Assembly: GCF_900176565.1 (NCBI RefSeq)
Contig: NZ_FXEH01000004.1
Span: 310,001 to 374,000, forward strand
Direction of reading: 5' to 3'
DNA length: 64,000 nt
Origin: Thalassobacillus devorans
Lineage (GTDB): Bacteria > Bacillota > Bacilli > Bacillales > Halobacillaceae
Shown here: one piece after another, positions 15,391 to 23,864 of the stretch
How the letters are laid out: every line of letters begins with the position of its first letter
Numbering within the stretch: the first letter of the stretch is position 1
The notes under the pieces: model-generated
The model's input: the letters and a program-made list of their open reading frames with translations, nothing else
Databases searched by the model: none
What the model was told of the DNA's origin: nothing
Position numbers and translations under genes: made by a program

Positions 15391-16551
15391 ATGAAAAAAT
15401 GGGTAGGTTTCTTGCTGGTGATGGTAGTTGTTCTCGGGTTGGCAGCATGTAGTGGCACGGAGGCTCAAGGCGATGAGGATGTATACAAGATTGGTGCTAT
15501 CTATTCTAAAACAGGGGCAGGTAGTCCACTAGGAGAACCTGAATGGAATGCTACGAAGCTGCTTGAAAAGAAAATTAATGAAGAAGGCGGCATTGATGGC
15601 AAGAAAGTTGAAATTGTTTTAGCGGATGACGAATCAACACCGGAAAAAGCAATGGAAGAAATGAATCGAATGATTTATGATGAAAACGTTGTAGCTGTAC
15701 TTGGTTCTACAACCAGTGGCGCAAGTCTGGCAATGAAAGGAATTGCAATGGATAATGAGGTTCCTTTAGTTTCTGCAGGTGCTGCGGTAAGTATCATTTC
15801 TCCTGTTGAAGAAGCAAAGTGGGTCTTCAAAACCCCACACTCGGATGCACATGCTGTTGAGCGTATCTACATGCATCTTCAAAACGAAGGAATGAATAAA
15901 ATTGCTATTTTAGCAGATTCCAATGCATTCGGGGAAAGCGGTGTAGAACAACTGGAAGCTCTGGCAGGCGACTACGGCATGGAAATTGTAATGAAAGAGA
16001 GCTATAACACGGATGACCCAGATATGAAGACACAATTGACGAAGATAGACAGCTCTGATGCGGAAGCGATGATTGTCTGGGGAACGAATCCTGGTCCGGC
16101 AATCATTGCGAAAAACAGTAAAGAACTAGGCCTGGATATCCCTTATATCGGCAGTCATGGGATTGCCAACCAATCGTTTATCGATTTAGCCGGTGAAGCA
16201 GCAGAAGGGGTGACGATTCCGACTGGTAAATTACTGTTCCCGACACAAATACCTGAGGACGACGAGCAATACGACGTGATTTCCAGTTTTTACGATGATT
16301 ATATGAGTGAATATGACAGCGCACCTACCAACTTTGGTTCCTATGGTTATGATAATTTAATGTTGATCGTTGATGCCCTTGAATCTGGAGCAACGGATAG
16401 AGAATCTATTCGAGAATACTTAGAGAATGATGTACAAGGCTATGTCGGTGCCACTGGTATTTTCACCTTTAGTGCAGACGACCATAATGGCTTGGAAGCG
16501 GACAGCATGGTTTTGGCGGAAGTATCTGCTGGTGAATGGACATTAAAATAG
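15391..16551 (+). CDS. LIV-type ABC transporter substrate-binding lipoprotein
   Basis: A signal peptide with lipobox GLAAC (Cys20) is followed by a type I periplasmic-binding fold (Peripla_BP_6, LivK-like): YKIGAIYSKTGAGSPLGEP...LLEKKINEEGGIDGKKVEIVLADDESTPEKA. It captures the ligand outside the cell for LivHMGF. Its place at the 3' end of the operon, after the ATPases, is common for this family. Start chosen at the ATG after GGGGG; longer frames would place the signal peptide internally. Ligand unknown, possibly an aromatic or branched-chain acid given the ligase gene. Confidence 0.9.
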   Translation: MKKWVGFLLVMVVVLGLAACSGTEAQGDEDVYKIGAIYSKTGAGSPLGEPEWNATKLLEKKINEEGGIDGKKVEIVLADDESTPEKAMEEMNRMIYDENVVAVLGSTTSGASLAMKGIAMDNEVPLVSAGAAVSIISPVEEAKWVFKTPHSDAHAVERIYMHLQNEGMNKIAILADSNAFGESGVEQLEALAGDYGMEIVMKESYNTDDPDMKTQLTKIDSSDAEAMIVWGTNPGPAIIAKNSKELGLDIPYIGSHGIANQSFIDLAGEAAEGVTIPTGKLLFPTQIPEDDEQYDVISSFYDDYMSEYDSAPTNFGSYGYDNLMLIVDALESGATDRESIREYLENDVQGYVGATGIFTFSADDHNGLEADSMVLAEVSAGEWTLK

Positions 16552-16610
16552 TAACTGAAATGGGAGGGGCCTCGTAAAGCATGGTCCCCTCCAAATATAG
16601 GGGGGAGAAA

Positions 16611-17012
16611 ATGAAAGAAGCAATTGTAGAGCGTGTATCCAAAGATCCATATGCCAGATTTCTTGGGATAGAAATTGATCGAGTGGGTGAAGGGGAAGCG
16701 GAAGTTTCTATGAGCATCACCGAAAACATGATGAACTTTCACGGAGCAGCCAATGGAGGAGTCTTATTTTCCTTGGCAGATGTAGCGTTTGCTATTGCCA
16801 GTAATTCCTATGGGCAGACTGCGGTAGGTATTAACGTCAATATGAATTATATGCGGGCGGGTATGCTTGGGGACAAGATCATAGCCACAGCTTCTGAGGA
16901 ATCGAAAAACCCTAAGCTTGGTCTCTATCGGATGGTCGTCCGGAATGAAGCGGGGGAACTGTTAGCGACTGCCGATGGTATGGTTTATCGTAAAAAGGAG
17001 ATATTCGCGTAA
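16611..17012 (+). CDS. PaaI-like hotdog-fold acyl-CoA thioesterase, 133 aa
   Basis: Single hotdog domain hydrolysing acyl-CoA. The helix carrying the active site, NFHGAANGGVLFSLADVAFAIASNS (42-66), shows the HG...GG...SLAD pattern of PaaI/hydroxyphenylacetyl-CoA thioesterases. It probably releases CoA from stalled or wrong thioesters made by the upstream ligase. ATG start after GGGGGAG; last gene of the ligase-transporter operon, with its own terminator. Confidence 0.85.
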   Translation: MKEAIVERVSKDPYARFLGIEIDRVGEGEAEVSMSITENMMNFHGAANGGVLFSLADVAFAIASNSYGQTAVGINVNMNYMRAGMLGDKIIATASEESKNPKLGLYRMVVRNEAGELLATADGMVYRKKEIFA

Positions 17013-17044
17013 AAGACGGACATGTTGATGTCTGTCTTTTTTTA
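17013..17044 (+). terminator. Terminator of the ligase/ABC operon
   Basis: Stem AAGACGGACAT / ATGTCTGTCTT (one G-U pair), loop GTTG, T-run. Confidence 0.85.
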
Positions 17045-17087
17045 CTTTAAGAAAGTTTAACTTTCTTAAAGGGTTTAGGCTTTCGCC
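17045..17087 (+). repeat. Partial copy of the dispersed intergenic repeat
   Basis: Begins with the palindrome CTTTAAGAAAG-TTTAA-CTTTCTTAAAG and continues with TAGGCTTTCGCC. The middle AAAGTATAAGAAAA part present in the long copy is missing. Confidence 0.7.
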
Positions 17088-17112
17088 TGATTCATAAATC
17101 ATTTCCACTTCC

Positions 17113-17140
17113 TTGAAAAATAAGGTAAACTAATTATAGT
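17113..17140 (+). promoter_or_regulatory. Promoter of the acyl-CoA degradation operon
   Basis: TTGAAA, 16-bp spacer, TATAGT, 38 bases before the acyl-CoA dehydrogenase start. Confidence 0.65.
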
Positions 17141-17178
17141 CAGAAAATTCAATCGAATCATGGGTAAGGGGGAGGAAT

Positions 17179-18327
17179 ATGAAAGCAGCTTACATAAAAG
17201 AAGAACATGAAATATTGCGGGAGTCGCTGCGAAAATTTTTAGAAAAAGAAGCTTATCCCTACTTTAATGAATGGGAGCAAGACGGACTTATTCCACGATC
17301 TTTTTGGAAAAAGATGGGGGACCTGGGGTATCTATGTCCGTGGCTGGGTGAGGAATATGGGGGATTTGGAGCGGATTTCGGCTATTCGGTTGTTATCAAT
17401 GAGGAGCTGGAAAAGGTGGGTACCGGGCTGATCGGTATCGGTCTGCATAATGATATTGTGGTACCGTATATTGAACAATATGGGACAGCGGAGCAAAAGA
17501 AACGGTGGCTTCCTAAATGTGCTTCGGGAGAAATAATAACCGCTATAGCGATGACAGAGCCTGGTGCTGGTTCCGACCTGGCTGGTATCAAAACCTCTGC
17601 TCTCCGTGATGGAAAAGACTACATAGTAAATGGAGAAAAAACGTTCATCACCAATGGCATCCAGGCAGATTTGGTGCTTGTTGTCTGTAAAACCGATCCG
17701 AAAGCTGATCCTCCTCATAAAGGAGTCAGCCTGTTAGCGGTGGAAAAAGATACCCCAGGATTCACCAAAGGGAAAAAGCTCAATAAAATCGGCTTGCACA
17801 GCCAGGATACTGCTGAACTGATCTTTGAAGATGCTCGTGTCCCTGCCGATAACTTGATCGGTAAAGAAGGGGAGGGTTTCTATTACTTAATGAAAAACCT
17901 TCAGCAGGAAAGGTTAATTGTCGCTATTGGCGGAATAGCCGCCTCAGAGCGGATGCTGGAAATCACTACCCAATATGTCAAAGAACGAAAAGCATTTGGC
18001 AAAAGTATCGCTTCCTTCCAAAACACTCAGTTCAAATTGGCAGAGTTGGAAACAGAGGTAGAAATCGGGCGGACATTCCTCGATCGTGTAGTAGATTCAC
18101 ATATAAAGGGAGAAGATGTCGTCAAAGAAGTGTCGATGGCAAAATGGTGGGTCACTGATCTTACCAGGAAAGTAGCGGCAGAATGCATGCACCTTCATGG
18201 CGGGTACGGTTATATGGAAGAATATGAGATCGCCAGAAGGTACCGTGATGCTCCGGTATCAGCAATTTACGCTGGATCCAATGAAATTATGAAACAGATC
18301 ATCGCCAAAAAGATGGGATTACAATAA
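17179..18327 (+). CDS. Acyl-CoA dehydrogenase, LCAD/IVD-like catalytic-base arrangement
   Basis: FAD enzyme introducing the 2,3-double bond into acyl-CoA; 382 aa, full length. Visible: TAIAMTEPGAGSD (121-133), TFITNGIQADLVLVV, and RKAFGKSIASFQNTQFKLAE. At the C-terminal position where medium/short-chain enzymes have Glu (YEGT) this protein has YAGSNEI, so that base is missing. Glu244 in LQQERLIVAIGG instead aligns with the base of long-chain and isovaleryl-CoA dehydrogenases. First gene of a tight operon; its stop overlaps the next start by one base. Confidence 0.88.
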   Translation: MKAAYIKEEHEILRESLRKFLEKEAYPYFNEWEQDGLIPRSFWKKMGDLGYLCPWLGEEYGGFGADFGYSVVINEELEKVGTGLIGIGLHNDIVVPYIEQYGTAEQKKRWLPKCASGEIITAIAMTEPGAGSDLAGIKTSALRDGKDYIVNGEKTFITNGIQADLVLVVCKTDPKADPPHKGVSLLAVEKDTPGFTKGKKLNKIGLHSQDTAELIFEDARVPADNLIGKEGEGFYYLMKNLQQERLIVAIGGIAASERMLEITTQYVKERKAFGKSIASFQNTQFKLAELETEVEIGRTFLDRVVDSHIKGEDVVKEVSMAKWWVTDLTRKVAAECMHLHGGYGYMEEYEIARRYRDAPVSAIYAGSNEIMKQIIAKKMGLQ

Positions 18328-19436
18328 TGGACAAAATGTTGAAAGGGATACGAGTGCTCGATTTCTCCAGGTATTTGCCGGGTCCATATGCAACGTTACG
18401 ACTGGCTGAAAAAGGAGCGGATGTCGTGCTGGCAGAGCCGCCTGCCGGTGAACCGTCAAGAAGTTTAAACAGTGCGGTTTTTGAGGCCAACAACCGAATG
18501 AAGCGGAGTATTACTTTGAATTTAAAAAAAGAACAGGATCAGAGGACAGCCTTTGACATGGCGTCTAAAGCAGATGTCATCGTAGAAAGCTACCGGCCGG
18601 GTGTAATGGAACGATTGGGTCTTGGCTATAAAAAAGTAAAACGGTTAAATCAGAAGGTAGTCTACTGTTCTATTTCAGGATATGGCCAGGAGACTAAAGG
18701 CATGAGCCATTTGGCCAGTCATGATTTAAACTATATGGCCCTCACCGGGATGCTCTCCCAGTTGAAAGATGAACATGGAAAGCCGGTCCATCCATCGGTT
18801 CAGATCGCTGATTTTCTGGGAGGATTGACAGCCTCGGAAGTGATATTGGCTGCTCTTGTGCACCGCTTTCGCACAGGAGAAGGAGCTTATCTTGATGTAG
18901 CTTTGACCGACGGTCTGTACGCGATGATGAATACCAACTATGCGATTTCAAAAGAAAACGGGGCTCACAAAGGAATTAAAGAAATCAGTGGAGAAAAGGT
19001 ATGTTATCACCTGTATGAAACAATGGATAAACGTTACGTCGCCCTTGCCGCACTGGAACCTAAATTTTGGCGTGCTTTTTGCGAGTTTGCCGGGAGAAAA
19101 GATTGGATCAATCACCAATTCGTGCGCGCGAAAAAGGGTTTTACTATTTACGAACAAGTAAGCGCTTACTTTCTATCTAAACCATTGGAAGAGTGGATGG
19201 AAATTTCACTGCAGCTTGACTGCTGTTTAACCCCGGTAATGGAAATCGGTGAGTTGGATCAGTATCCATTATGGAAGCAGCGAGCGATGGCCATCCGGAA
19301 CGGCAGTCAGTTGGCCACGATGTATCCAGTGCCAGGGAAAATATCAGAGGCACCGAAACAAGGAGAACACCAGACAGATATAGTAAACGAATGGCTCCAT
19401 CAGGGAGTACATACAACAGGAGGAGATAAGCGATGA
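18327..19436 (+). CDS. Class III CoA transferase (CaiB/BaiF family), 369 aa
   Basis: Family III CoA transferases move CoA between carboxylates; relatives are alpha-methylacyl-CoA racemases. Seen: GIRVLDFSRYLPGPYATLRLAEKGADVV, the nucleotide-binding ADVIVESYRPGVMERLGLGY region, and Asp133 in the LASHDLNYMALTG segment, the usual catalytic aspartate. Start overlaps the dehydrogenase stop (TAATG) and its end overlaps thiolase by 4 bp, so strict translational coupling is likely. Transferase versus racemase cannot be decided from sequence. Confidence 0.85.
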   Translation: MDKMLKGIRVLDFSRYLPGPYATLRLAEKGADVVLAEPPAGEPSRSLNSAVFEANNRMKRSITLNLKKEQDQRTAFDMASKADVIVESYRPGVMERLGLGYKKVKRLNQKVVYCSISGYGQETKGMSHLASHDLNYMALTGMLSQLKDEHGKPVHPSVQIADFLGGLTASEVILAALVHRFRTGEGAYLDVALTDGLYAMMNTNYAISKENGAHKGIKEISGEKVCYHLYETMDKRYVALAALEPKFWRAFCEFAGRKDWINHQFVRAKKGFTIYEQVSAYFLSKPLEEWMEISLQLDCCLTPVMEIGELDQYPLWKQRAMAIRNGSQLATMYPVPGKISEAPKQGEHQTDIVNEWLHQGVHTTGGDKR

Positions 19437-20581
19437 GAGAAGTATTGATTGTAGAAGCGGTTCGCAGCCCGGTAGGGAGAAGAAAAGGGCTGCTCAGTGA
19501 AAAACGGCCCGATGATCTGTTAGGAGATGTACTAAAGGAGCTGATGGACCGGGCACAGCTTGATCCGGCAACAGTGGAGGATGTGATAGCAGGCTGTGTA
19601 TCACAGGTCGGGGAACAAGGGATGGATATTGCCCGAACAGCATTATTGATTGCTGGATTCCCAATAGAAGTACCCGGTGTCACCATCGATCGCCAATGTG
19701 GATCGAGTCAACAGGCGGTTCATTTTGGAGCTCAGGCCATTTCCAGTGGAGACATGGAGACAGTCATTGCCTGTGGTGTCGAAAACATGACCCGTGTACC
19801 GATGTTCTCTAATATTGAAGGGACAGCGCACAGTCCCCGCCTGACCGATCAGTATGAAATCATTAACCAGGGGTTGTCAGCTGAGCGTATAGCAGAACAC
19901 TGGGGTTTTTCCAGACAGGAACTGGACCAGTTCGCTGTAGAAAGCCATGAAAAAGCATTAACCGCTATTAAAGAAGGGCGGTTCAAAAAAGAAATCATGC
20001 CAGTCAAAGATAAAAATGGAACGGTGAATTTAATGGATACGGATGAAGGTCCTCGTCCAGGAACCTCACTGGAAACGCTGGGAGAATTAAAGCCCGCTTT
20101 TAAAGAGGACGGGTTAATAACAGCAGGAAATGCCAGTCAAATCAGTGACGGTGCCTCCGCTGTCCTGCTGATGTCGAGAGAGCGAGCGGAGCAGTTAGGG
20201 TTAAAGCCTCGCTTCCGAATAATTGCTCGTTCCGTCGTTGGATCGGATCCGACATTCATGTTGACAGGACCGGTGCCAGCCACCTATAAAGTGCTGCAAA
20301 AAGCCGGACTTAGTCTGGAGGATATGGACTTGTTTGAAGTAAATGAAGCATTTGCCCCAGTACCGTTATTCTGGCTGAAAGAGACAGGGGCAGACGCGGA
20401 TAAATTAAATGTCAATGGCGGAGCTATCGCGCTAGGGCATCCGCTTGGTGCGACGGGAACAAGGCTGATGACTACCTTAGTCCATGAATTAGAGCGGACA
20501 GGAAAACGGTATGGTCTGCAGGCGGTATGCGAAGGGATGGGCATGGCCAACGCAACTATCATTGAAAGACTGGAGGGGTAA
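19433..20581 (+). CDS. Thiolase (acetyl-CoA acyltransferase), 382 aa
   Basis: Degradative thiolase cleaving 3-ketoacyl-CoA. The acyl-accepting Cys89 lies in DRQCGSSQQAVHFG; VNEAFAPV and the active-site His in NGGAIALGHPLGATGTR are present. The C-terminal Cys motif reads CEGMGMANATI rather than CxGGGxGxA, a form I associate with thiolases acting on bulky or branched chains (FadA5-like); this is inference. Coupled to the CoA transferase before it. Confidence 0.9.
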   Translation: MREVLIVEAVRSPVGRRKGLLSEKRPDDLLGDVLKELMDRAQLDPATVEDVIAGCVSQVGEQGMDIARTALLIAGFPIEVPGVTIDRQCGSSQQAVHFGAQAISSGDMETVIACGVENMTRVPMFSNIEGTAHSPRLTDQYEIINQGLSAERIAEHWGFSRQELDQFAVESHEKALTAIKEGRFKKEIMPVKDKNGTVNLMDTDEGPRPGTSLETLGELKPAFKEDGLITAGNASQISDGASAVLLMSRERAEQLGLKPRFRIIARSVVGSDPTFMLTGPVPATYKVLQKAGLSLEDMDLFEVNEAFAPVPLFWLKETGADADKLNVNGGAIALGHPLGATGTRLMTTLVHELERTGKRYGLQAVCEGMGMANATIIERLEG

Positions 20582-20585
20582 GTAA

Positions 20586-21353
20586 ATGAAATCGGAAAAC
20601 ATCACTGCCGTTGTAACAGGTGGAGCTTCCGGACTTGGTGAAGCTACCGTCAGAAAAATTATAGCAGCAGGAGGAAGAGCTGTGATCGCGGACAGAAATG
20701 AGGAACGTGCCGCAGAACTGGCTCAGGAGTTAGGCGACCGTTGTCTATTCCATACGACGGATGTCACTTCAGAAACCGACATTAATCAGTTGCTGGATTT
20801 AACCGTCGATCAGTTTGGCAGCATAAATGCTGTCGTCAATTGTGCAGGCATAGCAATTGCGGAGAAAGTGGTCGGGAAAGATGGCGCCCATGATTTAGGA
20901 CAATTTTCAAAAGTAATTGAAGTCAACTTGATCGGTACGTTCAACATGATCCGTCTTGCGGGGGAGCGCATGCAATCGAATGAGACAAACGAGGATGACG
21001 AACGAGGTGTAATCATCAATACAGCTTCCGTTGCTGCTTTTGAGGGACAAATTGGCCAGGCTGCCTATAGTGCTTCCAAGGGAGGAGTAGCCAGTATGAC
21101 ACTGCCTGTGGCGAGGGAGTTTGCCAGGTATGGCATCCGGGTCATGACGATTGCGCCAGGTTTGTTCGAAACACCAATGTTCGCTACATTACCGGAGTCG
21201 GCACGTGAAGCGCTGGGCAAAATGACGCCGTTTCCGAGCCGATTAGGAAAGCCGGCCGAATATGCGGAATTGGTTACAAGTATCATAGGAAATCCGATGT
21301 TAAACGGGGAGGTGATCCGTCTAGACGGAGCAATTCGTATGCAGCCGAAATAA
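20586..21353 (+). CDS. Short-chain 3-hydroxyacyl-CoA dehydrogenase (type II, HSD10-like), 255 aa
   Basis: SDR enzyme oxidising 3-hydroxyacyl-CoA with NAD+. TGGASGLG (11-18), NCAG (85-88), Ser148 and YSASK (Tyr161, Lys165) give a complete catalytic set. The insertion around [23 protein letters not shown] and the ending RMQPK are typical of the HSD17B10/HADH2 group. Supplies the dehydrogenase step missing from the rest of the operon; starts 4 nt after thiolase with GGAGGGG. Confidence 0.88.
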   Translation: MKSENITAVVTGGASGLGEATVRKIIAAGGRAVIADRNEERAAELAQELGDRCLFHTTDVTSETDINQLLDLTVDQFGSINAVVNCAGIAIAEKVVGKDGAHDLGQFSKVIEVNLIGTFNMIRLAGERMQSNETNEDDERGVIINTASVAAFEGQIGQAAYSASKGGVASMTLPVAREFARYGIRVMTIAPGLFETPMFATLPESAREALGKMTPFPSRLGKPAEYAELVTSIIGNPMLNGEVIRLDGAIRMQPK

Positions 21354-21408
21354 AGGATACGTGGTCAAAGGCGAATGACACTCAACTTATATAAAGGGAG
21401 ATGAATCG

Positions 21409-22959
21409 ATGGGACCAACCTTGCGTAGTATGTTCGAACAGACGGTGGCGAAATATCCAGATAAAGAGGGCTTAGTGGATATAAGGGCAGGTAGAAGATG
21501 GACATATCAGGAGTGGGATGAAGAGGTCAATTATCTTGCGAATACATTGAAGGATGCCGGAGTGGAAAAAGGGGATAAGGTTTCAACAGTCTTGTTCAAT
21601 ACCGCCGAATTTGCAACAACTTTGTTCGCCTGTATGAAAGTAGGCGCAGTGTTCAATCCGATTAATTTCCGGTTAACCGGCAAAGAAATAACTTTTATTC
21701 TTCAGGATGCAGCACCGAAAGTTGTCATCTTTGAGAACGCGACACACCAGCAGGTGGCCCAGGCAGCGGGAGATGTACGCGGTGTACAGTTTTGGTCAAT
21801 CGATCAGTATGAACTGGACTTTGCCGTTAATTTCCACGATCAAATGGAAGGAGCATCGCGAGACAGGCCTGAGTGTGAGCTTGAAGAGAATGATCTCTAT
21901 GCCATTATGTACACATCAGGGACGACTGGCCTTCCAAAAGGGGTGCTTCATACGCACCGTGACATGATTGATCAGGCCCTGATTATGGGAGCTGTGATGA
22001 ACGTAACGGATAAAGAGAGGGGGCTCAGTGTGGCTCCGATGTTTCATTGTGCCGAGCTGCACTGCGCCTTTTTCCCACGTGTGATGATGGGGGGGGCCAA
22101 TATCATCATGCACCATTTCGATCCTAAGCCGCTTATTCAAACAGTTAAAGAAGAAGCGGTTACCACATTTTTCGCCGCTCCCACGATGTGGAATATGATG
22201 CTCCAGGAGGATTTAACGGATGCGGATTTTACATCTCTTAATAAAGGGCTGTACGGCGGAGCTCCAATGGCTCCTGCATTGGTGAAAAAGCTTCATGAAA
22301 AGCTCGGTATTCGTTTATTCGAGGCATATGGCATGACGGAGATGGGTCCTGCGATCACGGTTTTAACGGAAGACGAACAGCTGGACAAAGCAGGTTCAGC
22401 CGGTCGGGCCCTAATCAACCATGAAGTCAGAGTGGTGCGAACACGGGAGGAGGGCCCGGCTGACCCGGAAGATATTTGTGAGTCTGGAGAACTTGGAGAA
22501 ATCATTGTCCAGGGCCCAAGCATGATGCCGAGGTATTATAATCGTCCGGAAGCCACCGATGAGGCGATGTATAAAGGCTGGTACCATTCCGGCGATATCG
22601 GTTCTTTCGATGAAGAAGGCTATCTTTGGGTAAGCGACCGGGTTAAGGATATGATTATTTCCGGCGGCGAGAACATCTACTCCAGGGAAGTCGAAGATGT
22701 GTTGTTCGATCATGAAAAGGTGATGGATGCTGCTGTAATCGGTGAACCAGATGAAATGTGGGGAGAACGTGTCGTTGCTTACGTGGTTAAAAAAGATGAA
22801 TCTCTTACCGACAAAGAACTGGATGAATTTTGCACCGCTACGGAACGGCTTGCCCGCTATAAACGGCCTAGACGCTATGAATTCGTTGAAGAATTGCCTC
22901 GCAACGCGAGCGGAAAGCTCCAAAAGTTCAAGTTAAGGGAGAGGTTGAAACAAGTATAA
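21409..22959 (+). CDS. Acyl-CoA synthetase (AMP-forming), 516 aa
   Basis: Activates a fatty or related acid. P-loop YTSGTTGLPKG (168-178), YGMTEMGP, YHSGDIGSFDEEGYLWVSDR and the catalytic Lys503 in NASGKLQKF are present. It is distinct in type from the PaaK-like ligase upstream and belongs to the same transcription unit as the dehydrogenase-thiolase genes (55-nt gap, GGGAGAT box). Chain-length preference cannot be predicted. Confidence 0.88.
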   Translation: MGPTLRSMFEQTVAKYPDKEGLVDIRAGRRWTYQEWDEEVNYLANTLKDAGVEKGDKVSTVLFNTAEFATTLFACMKVGAVFNPINFRLTGKEITFILQDAAPKVVIFENATHQQVAQAAGDVRGVQFWSIDQYELDFAVNFHDQMEGASRDRPECELEENDLYAIMYTSGTTGLPKGVLHTHRDMIDQALIMGAVMNVTDKERGLSVAPMFHCAELHCAFFPRVMMGGANIIMHHFDPKPLIQTVKEEAVTTFFAAPTMWNMMLQEDLTDADFTSLNKGLYGGAPMAPALVKKLHEKLGIRLFEAYGMTEMGPAITVLTEDEQLDKAGSAGRALINHEVRVVRTREEGPADPEDICESGELGEIIVQGPSMMPRYYNRPEATDEAMYKGWYHSGDIGSFDEEGYLWVSDRVKDMIISGGENIYSREVEDVLFDHEKVMDAAVIGEPDEMWGERVVAYVVKKDESLTDKELDEFCTATERLARYKRPRRYEFVEELPRNASGKLQKFKLRERLKQV

Positions 22960-22971
22960 GGAAATATTCAG

Positions 22972-23003
22972 CCAGAGGCAGGGCGACTTGCCTCTGGTTT
23001 TTT
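22972..23003 (+). terminator. Terminator of the acyl-CoA operon
   Basis: 9-bp stem CCAGAGGCA / TGCCTCTGG with T-run. Confidence 0.9.
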
Positions 23004-23103
23004 CATGATGTAAAAATAGGCCAGTAACCTTCCAGGCATCCTATACATATACATATGGTAAACGCCCAAGCATAGGAAGTTAATATTTATGGGAGGTTAC
23101 GGT

Positions 23104-23709
23104 ATGAATAAAAATAATATGGGGGATCCTATCCAGCTCCAGCAGAAGATCATTCATTTCAAAGCAGAGCTGGCAAAGTATAAAGAAAAGGTAAAAGATT
23201 ATCAGGAAAACTACCATTATGCGCAGCTTGACGATTTGAAAGAACAAAATATTCAGCTGCTTGAAGACAAAGCTGCATTGGATTACCAGGTAGAAAAGAT
23301 GGAGCAGGAGCTTCGTGCCGCTGAAGAAATCATCGCTGAACAACAGAGTGACCGTTCACGACTGCAAATCAAAAACAAGTCGTTGCAGGAGCTGCTCCAA
23401 AAGCAGGAGAGCGAATTCCGCGTTCAGAAGGAAAATCTCACTTTAAGAATCGAACACCTTTTGAAAGAAAAAGAGAAAGTCCAAAACAAACTCATCGAAT
23501 TGGAGCAGTCCAATCGTACACTTAATGAAAAGAATCAGAAATTAACTAAAGAACTAGACGATAAAAGAACGTCGAAGAAAGATAGCAACGAATATGAAAA
23601 ATGGAAGCAGGCAAAAGAAGAAACAATTGAGGCGCTGACCCAGGATAATATGATTTTGAAAGCTCAAGTAGAAAAATTAAAGCTGAAGCTGGAATCCAAT
23701 CAAAAGTAG
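23104..23709 (+). CDS. Coiled-coil protein, 201 aa, unknown
   Basis: After about 12 residues the chain is almost entirely heptad-like helix (QLQQKIIHFKAELAKYKEKV...), rich in Lys, Glu, Gln and Leu, with no signal peptide, membrane span or catalytic motif. A cytoplasmic structural or scaffolding coiled coil is the most that can be said. ATG seven bases after GGGAGG; monocistronic with terminator. Confidence 0.7.
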   Translation: MNKNNMGDPIQLQQKIIHFKAELAKYKEKVKDYQENYHYAQLDDLKEQNIQLLEDKAALDYQVEKMEQELRAAEEIIAEQQSDRSRLQIKNKSLQELLQKQESEFRVQKENLTLRIEHLLKEKEKVQNKLIELEQSNRTLNEKNQKLTKELDDKRTSKKDSNEYEKWKQAKEETIEALTQDNMILKAQVEKLKLKLESNQK

Positions 23710-23711
23710 TC

Positions 23712-23742
23712 AAAAAGCGGTGGGAACCCCACTGCTTTTTTC
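23712..23742 (+). terminator. Intrinsic terminator
   Basis: Stem AAAAAGCGGTGGG / CCCACTGCTTTTT (one G-U pair) running into T's. Confidence 0.85.
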
Positions 23743-23753
23743 GTGTTTGAAAA

Positions 23754-23767
23754 TGTAAGCGGTTAAT
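23754..23767 (+). promoter_or_regulatory. cre-like site before cstA
   Basis: TGTAAGCGGTTAAT agrees with the catabolite-responsive element at most positions. CstA-type genes are known CcpA targets in Bacillus, which makes the site credible. Confidence 0.5.
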
Positions 23768-23864
23768 TAGAAAGAATACATAAAATTTTCAGAAAAGATG
23801 TTGTTTTTTGTCTAATTCCGTTATAGAATACTCTCTATCACTCGATTTGAAGGGAGGCTCAGCG

